Source of the DNA: Candidatus Neomarinimicrobiota bacterium
GTDB taxonomy: Bacteria; Fidelibacterota; UBA8477; JABMPR01
Reading direction: 5' to 3'
Assembly: GCA_016784545.1 (NCBI GenBank)
Contig: JADHUM010000043.1
Location: forward strand, 1-37,800
Length of the DNA stretch: 37,800 nucleotides
Positions 26,347 to 35,988 of this stretch are shown piece by piece; positions within the stretch are counted from its first letter, which is position 1; every line of letters starts with the position of its first letter. A program made the translations under genes and the position numbers. The notes below the pieces were generated by a model. That model saw only the letters and a program-made list of their open reading frames with translations. It was not told where the DNA came from and searched no databases.

Positions 26347-27779
26347 CCATATTTGTACGCTTGCTGGAGATCTTATTGGAGGGGTTCAACTATGTTGTTC
26401 TGGCCTACTTCCTCCTTCTGAATTTCTTCTACTTGCTGACAACTATTTTTGCTTTTTTCTCTTTGCGATCCTATGCCCGCCGCATGGAGGCAGTCGACCT
26501 GCAATCCTTGATGGCAAAAGCCGGTGTACCCCCTGTGACCCTCTTTGCCCCTGCCTACAACGAAGAGGCTACCTGTGTGGAATCTATTCGTGCCCTTCTA
26601 GCTTTAAACTATCCCGAATATGAAGTGCTGGTCATCAATGATGGCTCCAAGGATTCAACCATGGAGCAACTTATCAATGCCTTCGAACTAAAACCAGCAG
26701 CCCGATACCGGGTCGCAGATATTGAAGCAGCTACTGTTCGGGGTATTTATCGCAGCGAGTATCAACCCAATCTGTGGGTCATTGACAAGGAAAATGGGGG
26801 CAAGGCTGATGCCTTGAATGTGGGTATAAATTATTGTCGTACCCCCCTCTTTTGTGCCATGGATGCCGATAGTATTCTGGAACGAGATGCACTTATTCGT
26901 ATTGTCAGACCCTTTCTCGAAGATGCCCATACGGTTGCCGCTGGTGGGATTATTAGAATCGTAAATGATTGTACACTCCAACGTGGCACCCTGACAAAAA
27001 TCAGATTGCCAAAAAACATCTGGGCCAAATTCCAGGTCCTTGAATATTTGCGGGCTTTTCTCTCTGGACGTATGGGATGGAGCGCCCTGAATGCGACTTT
27101 GATCATTTCTGGGGCTTTTGGGATGTTTAAGCGCTCAGCTGTGGTTGCCGTGGGAGGCTATGCCCATGATACGGTAGGTGAGGACATGGAGTTGGTGGTA
27201 AAACTTCATCGATACCATCTTGAGCGCAAGCTACCCTATACCATTTCATTTGTTCCTGATCCCGTGGCCTGGACAGAATGCCCGGAATCAACTAAAATTC
27301 TCGGACGTCAGCGTGACCGCTGGCAAAGGGGACTATTCGAAGTGCTTTCCCGCCACAGGGTAATGCTGTTTAATCCAAAATATGGACGGATCGGGATGTT
27401 CGCCTTCCCCTATTTCTATTTTCTGGAAATGTTGGGACCTGCTATTGAGATGCCCGGCTATATTACGTTTCTCATCGCCGTCATCTGGGGATCTATTTCA
27501 TATACATATATGGCTGCCTTCTTTGTGGTGGCATTCATTTTTGGTGTAGCGCTCTCATTATTCTCAGTGGCACTTGAAGAGCTCACTTTCAGGCGCTACC
27601 CTCGAACCAGAGATTTATTTCAACTATTTTTTCTGGCCATCATCGAGAATTTCGGGTATCGTCAACTCACCATCTATTGGCGTATTCATGGATTTATTTC
27701 GGCACTCAGAAAGGTTGAAGGTTGGGGCAAGATGGAACGCAAGGGTTTTGCTACGGCACCGGATGAAAGTTCAAAATGA
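26343..27779 (+). CDS. Processive family 2 glycosyltransferase (polysaccharide synthase)
   Basis: The 478-residue membrane enzyme has an N-terminal hydrophobic segment (about 6-42), a GT-A catalytic domain and several C-terminal membrane helices (about 350-440). Motifs are in the order found in hyaluronan synthase, NodC and PgaC-type processive enzymes: D100 in VINDGS, DADS at 174-177 (metal/UDP-sugar binding), GED at 279-281 (catalytic base region) and QRDRW at 323-327. It should polymerise a beta-linked polysaccharide and pass it through the membrane; the sugar cannot be told from sequence. There is no PilZ domain. It overlaps both neighbours by 4 bp, within the phosphorelay/c-di-GMP operon, so control by c-di-GMP is likely but the receptor is not visible. 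Confidence 0.88.
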   Translation: MTIFVRLLEILLEGFNYVVLAYFLLLNFFYLLTTIFAFFSLRSYARRMEAVDLQSLMAKAGVPPVTLFAPAYNEEATCVESIRALLALNYPEYEVLVINDGSKDSTMEQLINAFELKPAARYRVADIEAATVRGIYRSEYQPNLWVIDKENGGKADALNVGINYCRTPLFCAMDADSILERDALIRIVRPFLEDAHTVAAGGIIRIVNDCTLQRGTLTKIRLPKNIWAKFQVLEYLRAFLSGRMGWSALNATLIISGAFGMFKRSAVVAVGGYAHDTVGEDMELVVKLHRYHLERKLPYTISFVPDPVAWTECPESTKILGRQRDRWQRGLFEVLSRHRVMLFNPKYGRIGMFAFPYFYFLEMLGPAIEMPGYITFLIAVIWGSISYTYMAAFFVVAFIFGVALSLFSVALEELTFRRYPRTRDLFQLFFLAIIENFGYRQLTIYWRIHGFISALRKVEGWGKMERKGFATAPDESSK

Positions 27780-28975
27780 TCAAGATTAATACTGATAAGA
27801 TTCTACGCTTCATAACAAGACCTCTCGAGGTCGTGATTTTAAGATATATCTTTGTTTTCATGCTGGCTGCTCCCCTGGTGATGTATCTGTTATGGGTGTT
27901 TTCTTCAAAACATGAGCTTGAAATCGTTATCGTCAACAAGTCTGTTACTGATGACAATAATATGGAGCTACACTCATTAAACTGGATTTTAAATCATGAG
28001 CGGATTGTGAATAAATCCCAGAAGTTCTACAACCCTGATTCAGATTACTACGGATTCTACCCCCGTTTGGGTGGTGATTTTTCGGTTCGTGATTTTCAGT
28101 CTTATGACTCTCTGGAAATAAGCGACCTGGTCAACCAGTCTGACCTGCTGTATCTCACCGATTCATATGGGGTGTACACTCACGACTATGGGGTTGATGC
28201 AGATGAACCGAATCGTCTTTTGTATGGTGGCTTTAACCAAAGCGATCTTGAGGTTCTAAAAGAATTCCGTGCTCAGAAGAAACTTGTAGTGAGTGAGTTC
28301 TCCCTCTTCACCCCGCCCACTGGACGGAGTATGCGAGATTCACTCCAGGTTATTCTGGGAATAAAGTGGTCAGGGTGGACGGGACGTTATTTTCTATCGC
28401 TTGATTCAACGGCACATGGAGATTTGCCAGAATGGGTGGTTAATCTTTATCATGAAAAGTACGGGGTGAAGTGGCCATTTTTTGATTCTGGCATTGTATT
28501 GGTTAGATGGGATGACATTGTTATTCTTGAATACGGCACGCATTTGGTTCAGGAAGCGCCTATTATTGAAACGCAAGCTGTTTATGCCCAGACATATGGC
28601 CTGCCGCCTTCCATCCAATATCCCTTCTGGTTTGATATTGTTTCGTCTCCTGAGCGGGATAATCAGATAATATCCATTTATCATCTTGAGGTGAATGAAC
28701 GCGGTGATTCTCTCCTCAGCGCTCACAATATTCCCAAAATATTTCCAGCCGTGCTGAAAGCGAGTACTGATGAATATCCCTTTTACTATTTTGCCGGTGA
28801 TTTTTCTGACAATCCAGTTATTCCACCCACCGCCTATTTTAAGGGCATCGAGCGATTCCATAAATTCTTTTACAACGATAAAAATGTTGAGGAACGTCAG
28901 CAATTTTTCTGGAGATATTATCGTCCCTTGATTTCAAATATCCTCCGCAATGAAGTGAAACACCTTAAACGCTAG
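27776..28975 (+). CDS. Membrane-anchored protein of unknown function, last gene of polysaccharide operon
   Basis: The 399-residue protein has one N-terminal transmembrane helix (about 24-45, YIFVFMLAAPLVMYLLWVF). The large remainder (46-399) is probably on the outer face of the inner membrane. I recognise no family. The early part (ELEIVIVNKSV, SDLLYLTDSYGVY, LEVLKEFRAQKKLVVSEFS) has alternating beta strands and helices like a Rossmann- or GATase-like fold, with ....D-LLYLTDSYG in the place of a strand-end. It is translationally coupled to the synthase gene (ATGA), so it probably processes or exports the polymer. No polysaccharide deacetylase motif was found. Confidence 0.7.
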   Translation: MIKINTDKILRFITRPLEVVILRYIFVFMLAAPLVMYLLWVFSSKHELEIVIVNKSVTDDNNMELHSLNWILNHERIVNKSQKFYNPDSDYYGFYPRLGGDFSVRDFQSYDSLEISDLVNQSDLLYLTDSYGVYTHDYGVDADEPNRLLYGGFNQSDLEVLKEFRAQKKLVVSEFSLFTPPTGRSMRDSLQVILGIKWSGWTGRYFLSLDSTAHGDLPEWVVNLYHEKYGVKWPFFDSGIVLVRWDDIVILEYGTHLVQEAPIIETQAVYAQTYGLPPSIQYPFWFDIVSSPERDNQIISIYHLEVNERGDSLLSAHNIPKIFPAVLKASTDEYPFYYFAGDFSDNPVIPPTAYFKGIERFHKFFYNDKNVEERQQFFWRYYRPLISNILRNEVKHLKR

Positions 28976-29104
28976 TCTCATATCACATCCCAATAAGGCA
29001 CTTTAGCGATTTAGCTAGCAGTAGAAATAGTTTTTCAAATCAAATATTTCCACTATTTTAGATTAATTATCTTTAAAAACGATTCATATATACTGGGTGA
29101 ACTC

Positions 29105-30448
29105 ATGCTGAAATATTTCAATGTACATATATTAACAATGTTGCTTTTTACTCTGGTTTCCAGTCAGGCAAAGGCTTGGGAATTGCATACGCTTATCGCT
29201 CAGCCGATCTTTTCCTCTATGGAGGAAGTTGTATCAGCTGAGGATGTTGTCGTAACGAGTTTGGAGGAATTCCTGATACTGGCTGAACTGTATCTGGAGG
29301 AGACACTACAGGAGGAGGAAGCATGGGCAGTAGCAAATTTGGAATTTTATGCACCGCTCCCAGATTCTCTGACTTTTAGGGCGAATTATGACGTGGAAAC
29401 CGTCCGCCAAAGATTTGCACAGGCCATTCGAATCAATCCCGAGTCCAAATTTATCTCATATTTGCAGTTGATGCCTGGTGCTGAATCAGGTTCCCGTGCT
29501 ATCCTGGTTCCTGAGGATGTAACGCCTCTGAAAGAGAATAGTGGGTTTTACAATGTCACCTTTGTTGAGTTAAAACCAGGGGAGAGAATAGATCCTCTCA
29601 GTGTCCTGGTGTCTGCAAACCATGAACCTGATCTGGGTCTGGACATCGGGCTTTATGAAAACAATGGTACTGAATGGGGTGAAGCATACAAAATGGGGAC
29701 CCAGCCCTTTGGAGATGCAAAACTTGAATACGGTTCACAGGCCCCTGTTCACATGGGGCTTTATCATGAAGCCGCTTTAATCAATATGGTCGCACCCTTC
29801 ATCAAAGAATGTTATCCAGAATATCGAATCCACTTATACAAAACACTTTCTGAGCTGGCCTTCAGTCTGGGTCATGATTACTGGGGCTGGCGTTTTATGG
29901 GGTGGGGACTGCATTATCTTGCTGATTTGACACAACCCTACCACGCCCGTGCTTTGCCTGGTGTGGGCACCATTAAAATGATCATCATGAATGTCATGGA
30001 TATGACGGGTCGCAGCCGTATGAAGGATGAGGCAATTCAGATGGTCTCAAATAGACACATGGCCATAGAGCTTTTGCAAAGACAACTCTTGGAGCGAGCA
30101 TATCTTGAGAATGATATGGAATATCTCCAAATCAAGACCCTGGCTTCTCAAAGGACCATACCTCATTACATGGATATGCTCCCTCGCGAAATTATCACCA
30201 GGAAAGCAGCTTCCAGATCCAGAAAACTGGACAAAATCATCGCCAGGAATTTCCCCGAACAATTGGTATCTGATCCCAATTATGAACTGGAGAGTTTCGC
30301 ACAGAAAAATGAGTTAATTGATGTACTTAATAATTCCGGGAATCCAGAGGCACTTCAGAATCTTGAGCAGGAGCTCAATGATATCCTCATCGATTTTTCT
30401 GTCTATGGCCGCAGTTATGCCAGGAGTATCATTTCGCAAACTCCCTGA
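29105..30448 (+). CDS. S1/P1-nuclease / zinc phospholipase C-like secreted enzyme
   Basis: The 447-residue exported protein has a signal peptide ending AKA|WELH. The mature protein would begin with Trp25, and His28 follows, as in the P1 nuclease/phospholipase C family where the N-terminal Trp itself binds zinc. Further ligand motifs are LGHDYW (about 257-262) and H270-YLA-D274-LTQPY-H280, the HxxxDxxxxxH core. Between them is a large insert of unrecognised sequence (about 45-215), and the C-terminus is a long, charged helical region. It probably hydrolyses phosphodiester bonds of lipids or nucleic acids outside the cytoplasm; which one cannot be told. It stands alone, with 129 bp upstream and 193 bp downstream. 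Confidence 0.7.
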   Translation: MLKYFNVHILTMLLFTLVSSQAKAWELHTLIAQPIFSSMEEVVSAEDVVVTSLEEFLILAELYLEETLQEEEAWAVANLEFYAPLPDSLTFRANYDVETVRQRFAQAIRINPESKFISYLQLMPGAESGSRAILVPEDVTPLKENSGFYNVTFVELKPGERIDPLSVLVSANHEPDLGLDIGLYENNGTEWGEAYKMGTQPFGDAKLEYGSQAPVHMGLYHEAALINMVAPFIKECYPEYRIHLYKTLSELAFSLGHDYWGWRFMGWGLHYLADLTQPYHARALPGVGTIKMIIMNVMDMTGRSRMKDEAIQMVSNRHMAIELLQRQLLERAYLENDMEYLQIKTLASQRTIPHYMDMLPREIITRKAASRSRKLDKIIARNFPEQLVSDPNYELESFAQKNELIDVLNNSGNPEALQNLEQELNDILIDFSVYGRSYARSIISQTP

Positions 30449-30641
30449 GGTAGATTCCCTCAGAAATTATACAACCTGGTAGTTTTTCCTTATTTTTCTC
30501 CTGAGAAGATCAGATGATTCTGGAATCAGCACCTCTGCTGTGCCATATTCTACGCTCATTCTTGCACGGGATTTGCTATCGTCGTTCTTCCTGATATAAA
30601 GTATTAGCCACGTTTTTTGTGTTTACAGGGGTGTCCACAAC

Positions 30642-31868
30642 ATGTTCAAAATCTTTCTGCAATTCTTCATCTTCTTTCTGATTATCCCAAATCTGTTTGG
30701 TCAGGATGTTTCAAAAAATGATGCACCCAATCTTTACATTGATTGTCCCTCATGTGATATGAACTATATCCGTACCAAACTTGATTATGTCAATTATGTC
30801 ATTGACCGCAATGATGCAGATGTTTTTATCATGATTACCCGTCAAAGTACAGGTGGAAACGGTCGCAAATACACCATGACTCTGGATGGGCACAAACAAT
30901 TTGAAGGGCTGCGAGACTCCTTAACCTATGTGACAGATCAAGAGATGTCTGATGATGAAATTCGAGAAAAAACGCTGAAATGGCTCCAGCTTGGAACGGT
31001 GAGATTTTTAAATTATACCCCCCTTGCAGAGGATATCAACGTAAGTTTCAACAACCAAGTAACCATGGAGCAGCCCGAGGATAAGTGGGATTATTGGGTG
31101 TTTCAATCCAGTCTTAATGGCTGGTTTGATGGACAATCCACCTATAGTAACACGAACGCCTACTGGAGTTTTAATGCTCGCCGGACCACAGAAGCCTGGA
31201 AGCTGAGCTTCCAACTCCGCGGGTCCTACAATGAGGAACGCTTCACCATAGGTGAGGATGAATATGTGAGCATTAGAAGAAATCCTGGTTTCAATTCTCT
31301 GGTCGTAAAGAGTATTTCAGATCACGTCTCAGTGGGATTCAGAGCAGGAGCCTTCATTTCTAGCTATTCAAATCTTGATCAGGCTATATGGGTCAATCCC
31401 ACCCTGGAATACAATATCTTTCCCTACCAGGAATCCACCCGCCGGGAATTTCGATTTCAGTATATTGTGGGATGGAACATGAATGATTACCATGAGACAA
31501 CCATCTATGACCAAAACGAGGAACAACTTCTCAAGGAAGCCCTTGAAATCGATTTCGAACTACATGAATCCTGGGGTTCCGCCGAATTGAATCTTGAAGG
31601 TTCCCACTATTTCCATGATTTTAGCAAGAATCGGCTGGATATCAGGGGAGAACTCTCCCTGAAAATTTTAAAAGGTTTTTCCTATAATATTTACGGTGGT
31701 TATTCCCTCATCCATGACCAACTCTCTCTACCCAAGGGCGAGGCCAGTCAGGAAGAAATTTTGCTCCAAACCCAGGAGCTTGAAACTCAGTACAGCTATT
31801 GGGGTTCAATGGGTATCAGCTACACATTCGGCTCAATTTACAACAATATTGTAAACCCAAGATTTTAG
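30642..31868 (+). CDS. Outer-membrane beta-barrel protein with N-terminal Cys motif
   Basis: This 408-residue protein has a signal peptide (LQFFIFFLIIPNLFG|QD). A short soluble domain follows with YIDCPSCDMNYIRTKLDYVNYV and TRQSTGG, a pattern I recall from many Bacteroidota-type secreted proteins; the two cysteines could form a disulfide. From about residue 150 it is made of alternating amphipathic strands with frequent aromatic ends and ends in a barrel-closing strand with NPRF. It is probably an outer-membrane protein of unknown function. GGGGTGTCC lies shortly before the ATG. Confidence 0.65.
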   Translation: MFKIFLQFFIFFLIIPNLFGQDVSKNDAPNLYIDCPSCDMNYIRTKLDYVNYVIDRNDADVFIMITRQSTGGNGRKYTMTLDGHKQFEGLRDSLTYVTDQEMSDDEIREKTLKWLQLGTVRFLNYTPLAEDINVSFNNQVTMEQPEDKWDYWVFQSSLNGWFDGQSTYSNTNAYWSFNARRTTEAWKLSFQLRGSYNEERFTIGEDEYVSIRRNPGFNSLVVKSISDHVSVGFRAGAFISSYSNLDQAIWVNPTLEYNIFPYQESTRREFRFQYIVGWNMNDYHETTIYDQNEEQLLKEALEIDFELHESWGSAELNLEGSHYFHDFSKNRLDIRGELSLKILKGFSYNIYGGYSLIHDQLSLPKGEASQEEILLQTQELETQYSYWGSMGISYTFGSIYNNIVNPRF

Positions 31869-32209
31869 CTTAGACACTTTTAAAATCGCCTAAAACCCCT
31901 AACTGGCACTATTCCCCTGGTTAGGAATATATCAAATCCATATGGATATTAATCAATTTGATGTCTTTTTATGTTCAGCACGTGTAGATGTTCTGAATAT
32001 ATCTACCTGTATATATTGCATATAAGTGCTTCTGAGCCTTACTGGCATATGGATTGACATAATATTGTCCATGATTCTTATAGGTAGATCTGACTATGCA
32101 TTCACTAATACCAGTCAGAATCATGATGATCTCACAACCATGACACCTGTGAGAGCCTGGTAGGCTTGAAACTGACAAGAGTTGACACCGAACACACATT
32201 GGGGTTATT
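31869..32209. other. 341-bp intergenic region with candidate promoter
   Basis: No gene is supported. A TTGACA (32054-32059), 18 bp, then TTATAG (32078-32083) could serve the DUF5916 gene. Near its left end CCTAAC and GTTAGG (about 31900-31925) can pair but no T run follows. A 12-bp palindrome ATCCATATGGAT occupies 31936-31947. None of these is proven. Confidence 0.35.
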
Positions 32210-34882
32210 ATGAAATACACCATCTTCTTTTTTAGCATTTTTGCAGGCTTGTTGGCATATGACGATCCATATGATCCAAACGACTACCGGGAGCGTGAAA
32301 TCAAGGCTGTCAAAGTTGCTGAACCGCTCAAAATTGATGGGCACCTGGACGAGGCATTGTATGACGGCACCAGCTATTCTGATTTTATTCAGTACGAGCC
32401 TTTTAATGGGGCCAAGGCTGGACAGAAAACAGACATGTGGATTGCCTATGATGATGCAGCCATCTATGTGGGTGCACGCATGTGGGATACTCGTCCTGAT
32501 TCAGTTGTTGGAAGAATTGGACGCCGGGATGCCTACCTCAACTCAGACATTTTTGAAGTCATAATTGATTCATATCATGATAAACGATCAGGTTTTTCAT
32601 TTCAGATTAACCCGGCTGGATCCATGCGGGATGAGGTGTATTTCAATGATACCTGGACCGATGATTCCTGGGATGGTATCTGGGAAGGTAAGACCAGAAT
32701 AGACGATAAAGGCTGGACAGCAGAGATGAGAATTCCTCTCTCTCAGTTGAGGTTCAGTGAAAAAGAGGAGTATGTCTGGGGCATTCTACCTACGCGATAC
32801 ATTCAGCGAACAGGGGAGTGGGACTATTTTCTCTATTTTCCACTCAATGAGAGTGGTACCATGAGCCGAGCTGCGGACCTAACGAATATTAGAGATATTC
32901 ATCCTCCAAAACGAAGAGAGTATCTTCCATATATTACAGCCAGCGCCAGTAATCTGCCCACTCGCCAGGACAATGCCTTTATTGAAGGCAAGGATAGCGA
33001 TTTTGGAATAGGGGCGGATATGAAATTGGGAATTGGTGCAAATCTTACAGTTGATGCGACCATCAATCCAGATTTTGGCCAGGTAGAAGCCGATCCCTCC
33101 TCCATCAACCTGTCTGACCATGAAACCTATTATGATGAGAAAAGACCATTCTTTCTTGAAGGCCGAAACATCTTCCGTTTTGGTAATGGAGGTCCCACTA
33201 ACAATATCAGCGTCAACTTTGGTGAACCACGCTTCTTCTATAGCCGTCGCATTGGCCGTCCCCCCCAGGGATATGTAGCCTCTGTTACATCTGACTCTCT
33301 CAATCAGCCCTCTGAAACCAGAATTCTAGGGGCTGCCAAGATCAGTGGGAAAATAGGCGACAACTGGTCTGTTGGAGGTCTTTCTGCCCTCACCAATCGT
33401 GAACATGCCAGCTACTATCAAAATGGAGAGGTCATGGAGGAACAGGTTGAGCCATATACAAGCTACAATCTTATTCGAACTCTGAAAGAAATGGACGATG
33501 GCCGCTATGGTTTGGGCTTAATGGGGACAATGACGAATCGCTACATGGATGGAATCAGTTTACTTGGTGAGGAGGATACTCAACATACATCTGCTGATCT
33601 GCTCTCCAGCCAGGGAATCGGTCTTGGCGTTGATGGTTGGGCTTTTCTCGGCAAAGATAGGGGGTGGGCCCTGGGTGCCTGGGGAGGGTTATCTCAGGTG
33701 AGTGGTTCAACTGAAAGAATGTATCGATTACAGCATGGTCCAAGTCACTATTTCCAACGCCCGGATGCCAACCATGTTGAACTTGATACCTCCATGACAA
33801 CGATGAGTGGTCATGCTGGTCGCATTAGACTCAACAAAGAGGATGGTCGAGTTCAATTTAATGCCGCACTGGGATGGGTGTCACCAGGGTTTGAAACCAA
33901 TGATCTGGGTCTGACGTATGGCACAGATGTGATCAACAAACATATCAACGTGGGCTATCGATGGCTAGAGCGTGGTACCTATATTCGTTCAGCCAGTGCC
34001 AGCATTCTTTATGCAAACAATCATGATTTTGAAGGTGTAAATACATCTGATGTCATCTTTAGCATGGCATCACTTCGCTTTGTGAATTTTTGGAGCCTGA
34101 ATATGAATGGTGGCTACGCCTTCGAGAACTTGAATAATACAGCGCTAAGGGGAGGACCTCGGGTTCTTGAGGCTCCAGAATCTTTTTTTGGTATCGGTCT
34201 CAACTCAGATTATAGAAAGGATATCTCCTATTCGTTTTCTCTGGATTGGGGTGCAGATACTGAGGGGAGTGACGAACTGAGTTTATCCATGAATCTTAAT
34301 CTGAAGTTGGGTGATCAGCTCAACTTATCCATTGGGCCATCTATATATTGGGAAACAGATATGACTCAATATATAACAGCGGTGGATGATCCCGCCAATA
34401 CATCAATGTACGGGAAACGCTATGTCTTTTCCCAATTGGACCAGACCGTGACCTCCGCTGATATCCGTATAGATTACCCCATTACACCCCGTTTTAGTCT
34501 GGAAGGCTATTTCCAGCCCTTCATTGCTGTAGGTGACTACTCTGGTTTCAAAGAGTACAAACGACCTGAATCTTCTGAGTTCCTGGTTTATGGTGAGGAA
34601 GGATCAACCATAGATGAAAATTATCTCATTGATCCAACAGGCGGAGATGATACCGACGCCTTTACACTTTATAATCCGGATTTTAATTACAAGGCTCTGG
34701 TGGGAACCATGGTGTTACGTTGGGAGTTCTCGCCTGGTTCCACCATGTTCTTTGTCTGGACCCACAATGGCTCAGACTTCCAGAATCATGGCAAATATGA
34801 TTTCGTTAAAGATTTTAATCGCCTTGTCAAATCAGAGGCCGATGATGTTTTCGCCCTAAAACTCTCATATTGGTTTGGGTAG
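32210..34882 (+). CDS. DUF5916 outer-membrane protein with CBM9-like domain
   Basis: The 890-residue exported protein has a short signal peptide (MKYTIFFFSIFAGLLA|YDD). A CBM9-like domain follows (about 30-215: KIDGHLDEALYDG, YDDAAIYVGARMWD, DIFEVIIDSYHD, GWTAEMRIPLSQLRF). The rest is a DUF5916-type beta-barrel whose hallmark DATINPDFGQVEADPSSINL and YYDEKRPFFLEG lie around 282-322. The last strand ends LKLSYWFG, a typical outer-membrane insertion signal. Such proteins are common in Bacteroidota and relatives; the function is not established, and carbohydrate or lipid handling is often proposed. A strong terminator follows directly. Confidence 0.85.
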   Translation: MKYTIFFFSIFAGLLAYDDPYDPNDYREREIKAVKVAEPLKIDGHLDEALYDGTSYSDFIQYEPFNGAKAGQKTDMWIAYDDAAIYVGARMWDTRPDSVVGRIGRRDAYLNSDIFEVIIDSYHDKRSGFSFQINPAGSMRDEVYFNDTWTDDSWDGIWEGKTRIDDKGWTAEMRIPLSQLRFSEKEEYVWGILPTRYIQRTGEWDYFLYFPLNESGTMSRAADLTNIRDIHPPKRREYLPYITASASNLPTRQDNAFIEGKDSDFGIGADMKLGIGANLTVDATINPDFGQVEADPSSINLSDHETYYDEKRPFFLEGRNIFRFGNGGPTNNISVNFGEPRFFYSRRIGRPPQGYVASVTSDSLNQPSETRILGAAKISGKIGDNWSVGGLSALTNREHASYYQNGEVMEEQVEPYTSYNLIRTLKEMDDGRYGLGLMGTMTNRYMDGISLLGEEDTQHTSADLLSSQGIGLGVDGWAFLGKDRGWALGAWGGLSQVSGSTERMYRLQHGPSHYFQRPDANHVELDTSMTTMSGHAGRIRLNKEDGRVQFNAALGWVSPGFETNDLGLTYGTDVINKHINVGYRWLERGTYIRSASASILYANNHDFEGVNTSDVIFSMASLRFVNFWSLNMNGGYAFENLNNTALRGGPRVLEAPESFFGIGLNSDYRKDISYSFSLDWGADTEGSDELSLSMNLNLKLGDQLNLSIGPSIYWETDMTQYITAVDDPANTSMYGKRYVFSQLDQTVTSADIRIDYPITPRFSLEGYFQPFIAVGDYSGFKEYKRPESSEFLVYGEEGSTIDENYLIDPTGGDDTDAFTLYNPDFNYKALVGTMVLRWEFSPGSTMFFVWTHNGSDFQNHGKYDFVKDFNRLVKSEADDVFALKLSYWFG

Positions 34883-34916
34883 TAAACACCTCCAACAGAG
34901 ATTTAGGCATACGAAA

Positions 34917-34948
34917 GAGGGGCCAGTTTAGCTGGCCTCTCACTTTTT
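34917..34948 (+). terminator. Rho-independent terminator after DUF5916 gene
   Basis: The stem GAGGGGCCAG / CTGGCCTCTC (10 bp, one G-T pair) has a 5-nt loop TTTAG and is followed by ACTTTTTAT. It lies 35 bp past the stop. Confidence 0.85.
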
Positions 34949-35007
34949 ATCTTCCCCTGTCCATATGCTGGTTTAGTTTTATTACACATTACAAACAGAG
35001 GTGAAAA

Positions 35008-35988
35008 TTGAAAAAGTACAATTGGGGTATTATTGGAACAGGAACCATTTCCAATCTTTTTGCTGAGGGGCTGACTACTCTGAACCATGCCTGCATTCAT
35101 GCAGTGGGTTCACGAAATCAAGCTACTGCAGATGTCTTTGCTGAGAAATGGCAGGTTTCCCGAGTATATGGTTCCTATGAAGACTTGTTTGCTGATCCTG
35201 ATGTGGATGTTGTTTATATCGGTACTCCCCATAACTTTCATTTCCAAAATGTTCGGGATGCATTGAATGCTGGTAAACACGTCCTGTGTGAAAAACCCTT
35301 CACCCTCAATGGGGTGGAAGCCCGGCAACTCGTTACTCTGGCCTGCCACAAAAATTTGTTTCTCATGGATGCAATGTGGAATCGGTTCCAGCCCTGGTTT
35401 CAAGTTGTGGGTGACCTTCTAAAGGAAGAACGCCTGGGAGAGTTATTACATTTTAAAGCAGATCTTTCATTTGGGTTCGATGTAGAGCCAGAACACCGTA
35501 TATATAATCGAGATCTGGGAGGGGGATCATTACTGGATCTTGGTGTCTATCCCATCGCGCTAGCATCTGCTTTCCTGGGTAAACCCAATGAAATAAAAAG
35601 TATGGCTCACCTCTACCATACTGGTGTAGACGATCAGGTCTCCATGCTATTTGGGTACCCATCAGGAGCTACTGCTGAGCTGGGTTGCTCAAGCCGTTAC
35701 CTCTCCAAAAATAATGCTACCCTGCATGGCACCAGGGGGTTTTTAGAAATACATGGCATGATCATTCGACCAGACAAGATTTCCATCCACGAACAGGGGC
35801 TGGGCAAGGTTGAAATTGAAACCCCCCATACCTCAAATGCCTACCAGTATGAAGCCCAGGCAGTCATGGAAATGCTTGAAGAAGGTAGGATTGAACATCC
35901 GCTTATGCCCCTGGATGAAACCATTGAAATCATGGACACAATGGATCAGATCAGGGGAAGCATAAAGGTTACCTATCCCGGGGAGTGA
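35008..35988 (+). CDS. Gfo/Idh/MocA family NAD(P)-dependent oxidoreductase
   Basis: The 326-residue protein has the Rossmann motif GIIGTGTIS near its N-terminus, then VVYIGTPHNFH, and the family hallmark CEKPFTLNGVEAR (around 93-105). A C-terminal alpha/beta domain has LGGGSLLDLGVYPI and a conserved Asp. AMWNRFQPW recalls dimeric dihydrodiol dehydrogenase/D-xylose dehydrogenase (NADP). The substrate is probably a sugar or a derivative and cannot be fixed from sequence. The start is TTG 35008, with AGAGGTG 6 bp upstream; no in-frame ATG or GTG is as well placed. It sits just after the terminator and has no partner gene. Confidence 0.88.
   Translation: MKKYNWGIIGTGTISNLFAEGLTTLNHACIHAVGSRNQATADVFAEKWQVSRVYGSYEDLFADPDVDVVYIGTPHNFHFQNVRDALNAGKHVLCEKPFTLNGVEARQLVTLACHKNLFLMDAMWNRFQPWFQVVGDLLKEERLGELLHFKADLSFGFDVEPEHRIYNRDLGGGSLLDLGVYPIALASAFLGKPNEIKSMAHLYHTGVDDQVSMLFGYPSGATAELGCSSRYLSKNNATLHGTRGFLEIHGMIIRPDKISIHEQGLGKVEIETPHTSNAYQYEAQAVMEMLEEGRIEHPLMPLDETIEIMDTMDQIRGSIKVTYPGE

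Noticed and set aside
27776-28975. Polysaccharide deacetylase (PgaB-like), the usual neighbour of this synthase type
   Set aside because: No NodB-homology metal site (DD...H...H) is present in the sequence.
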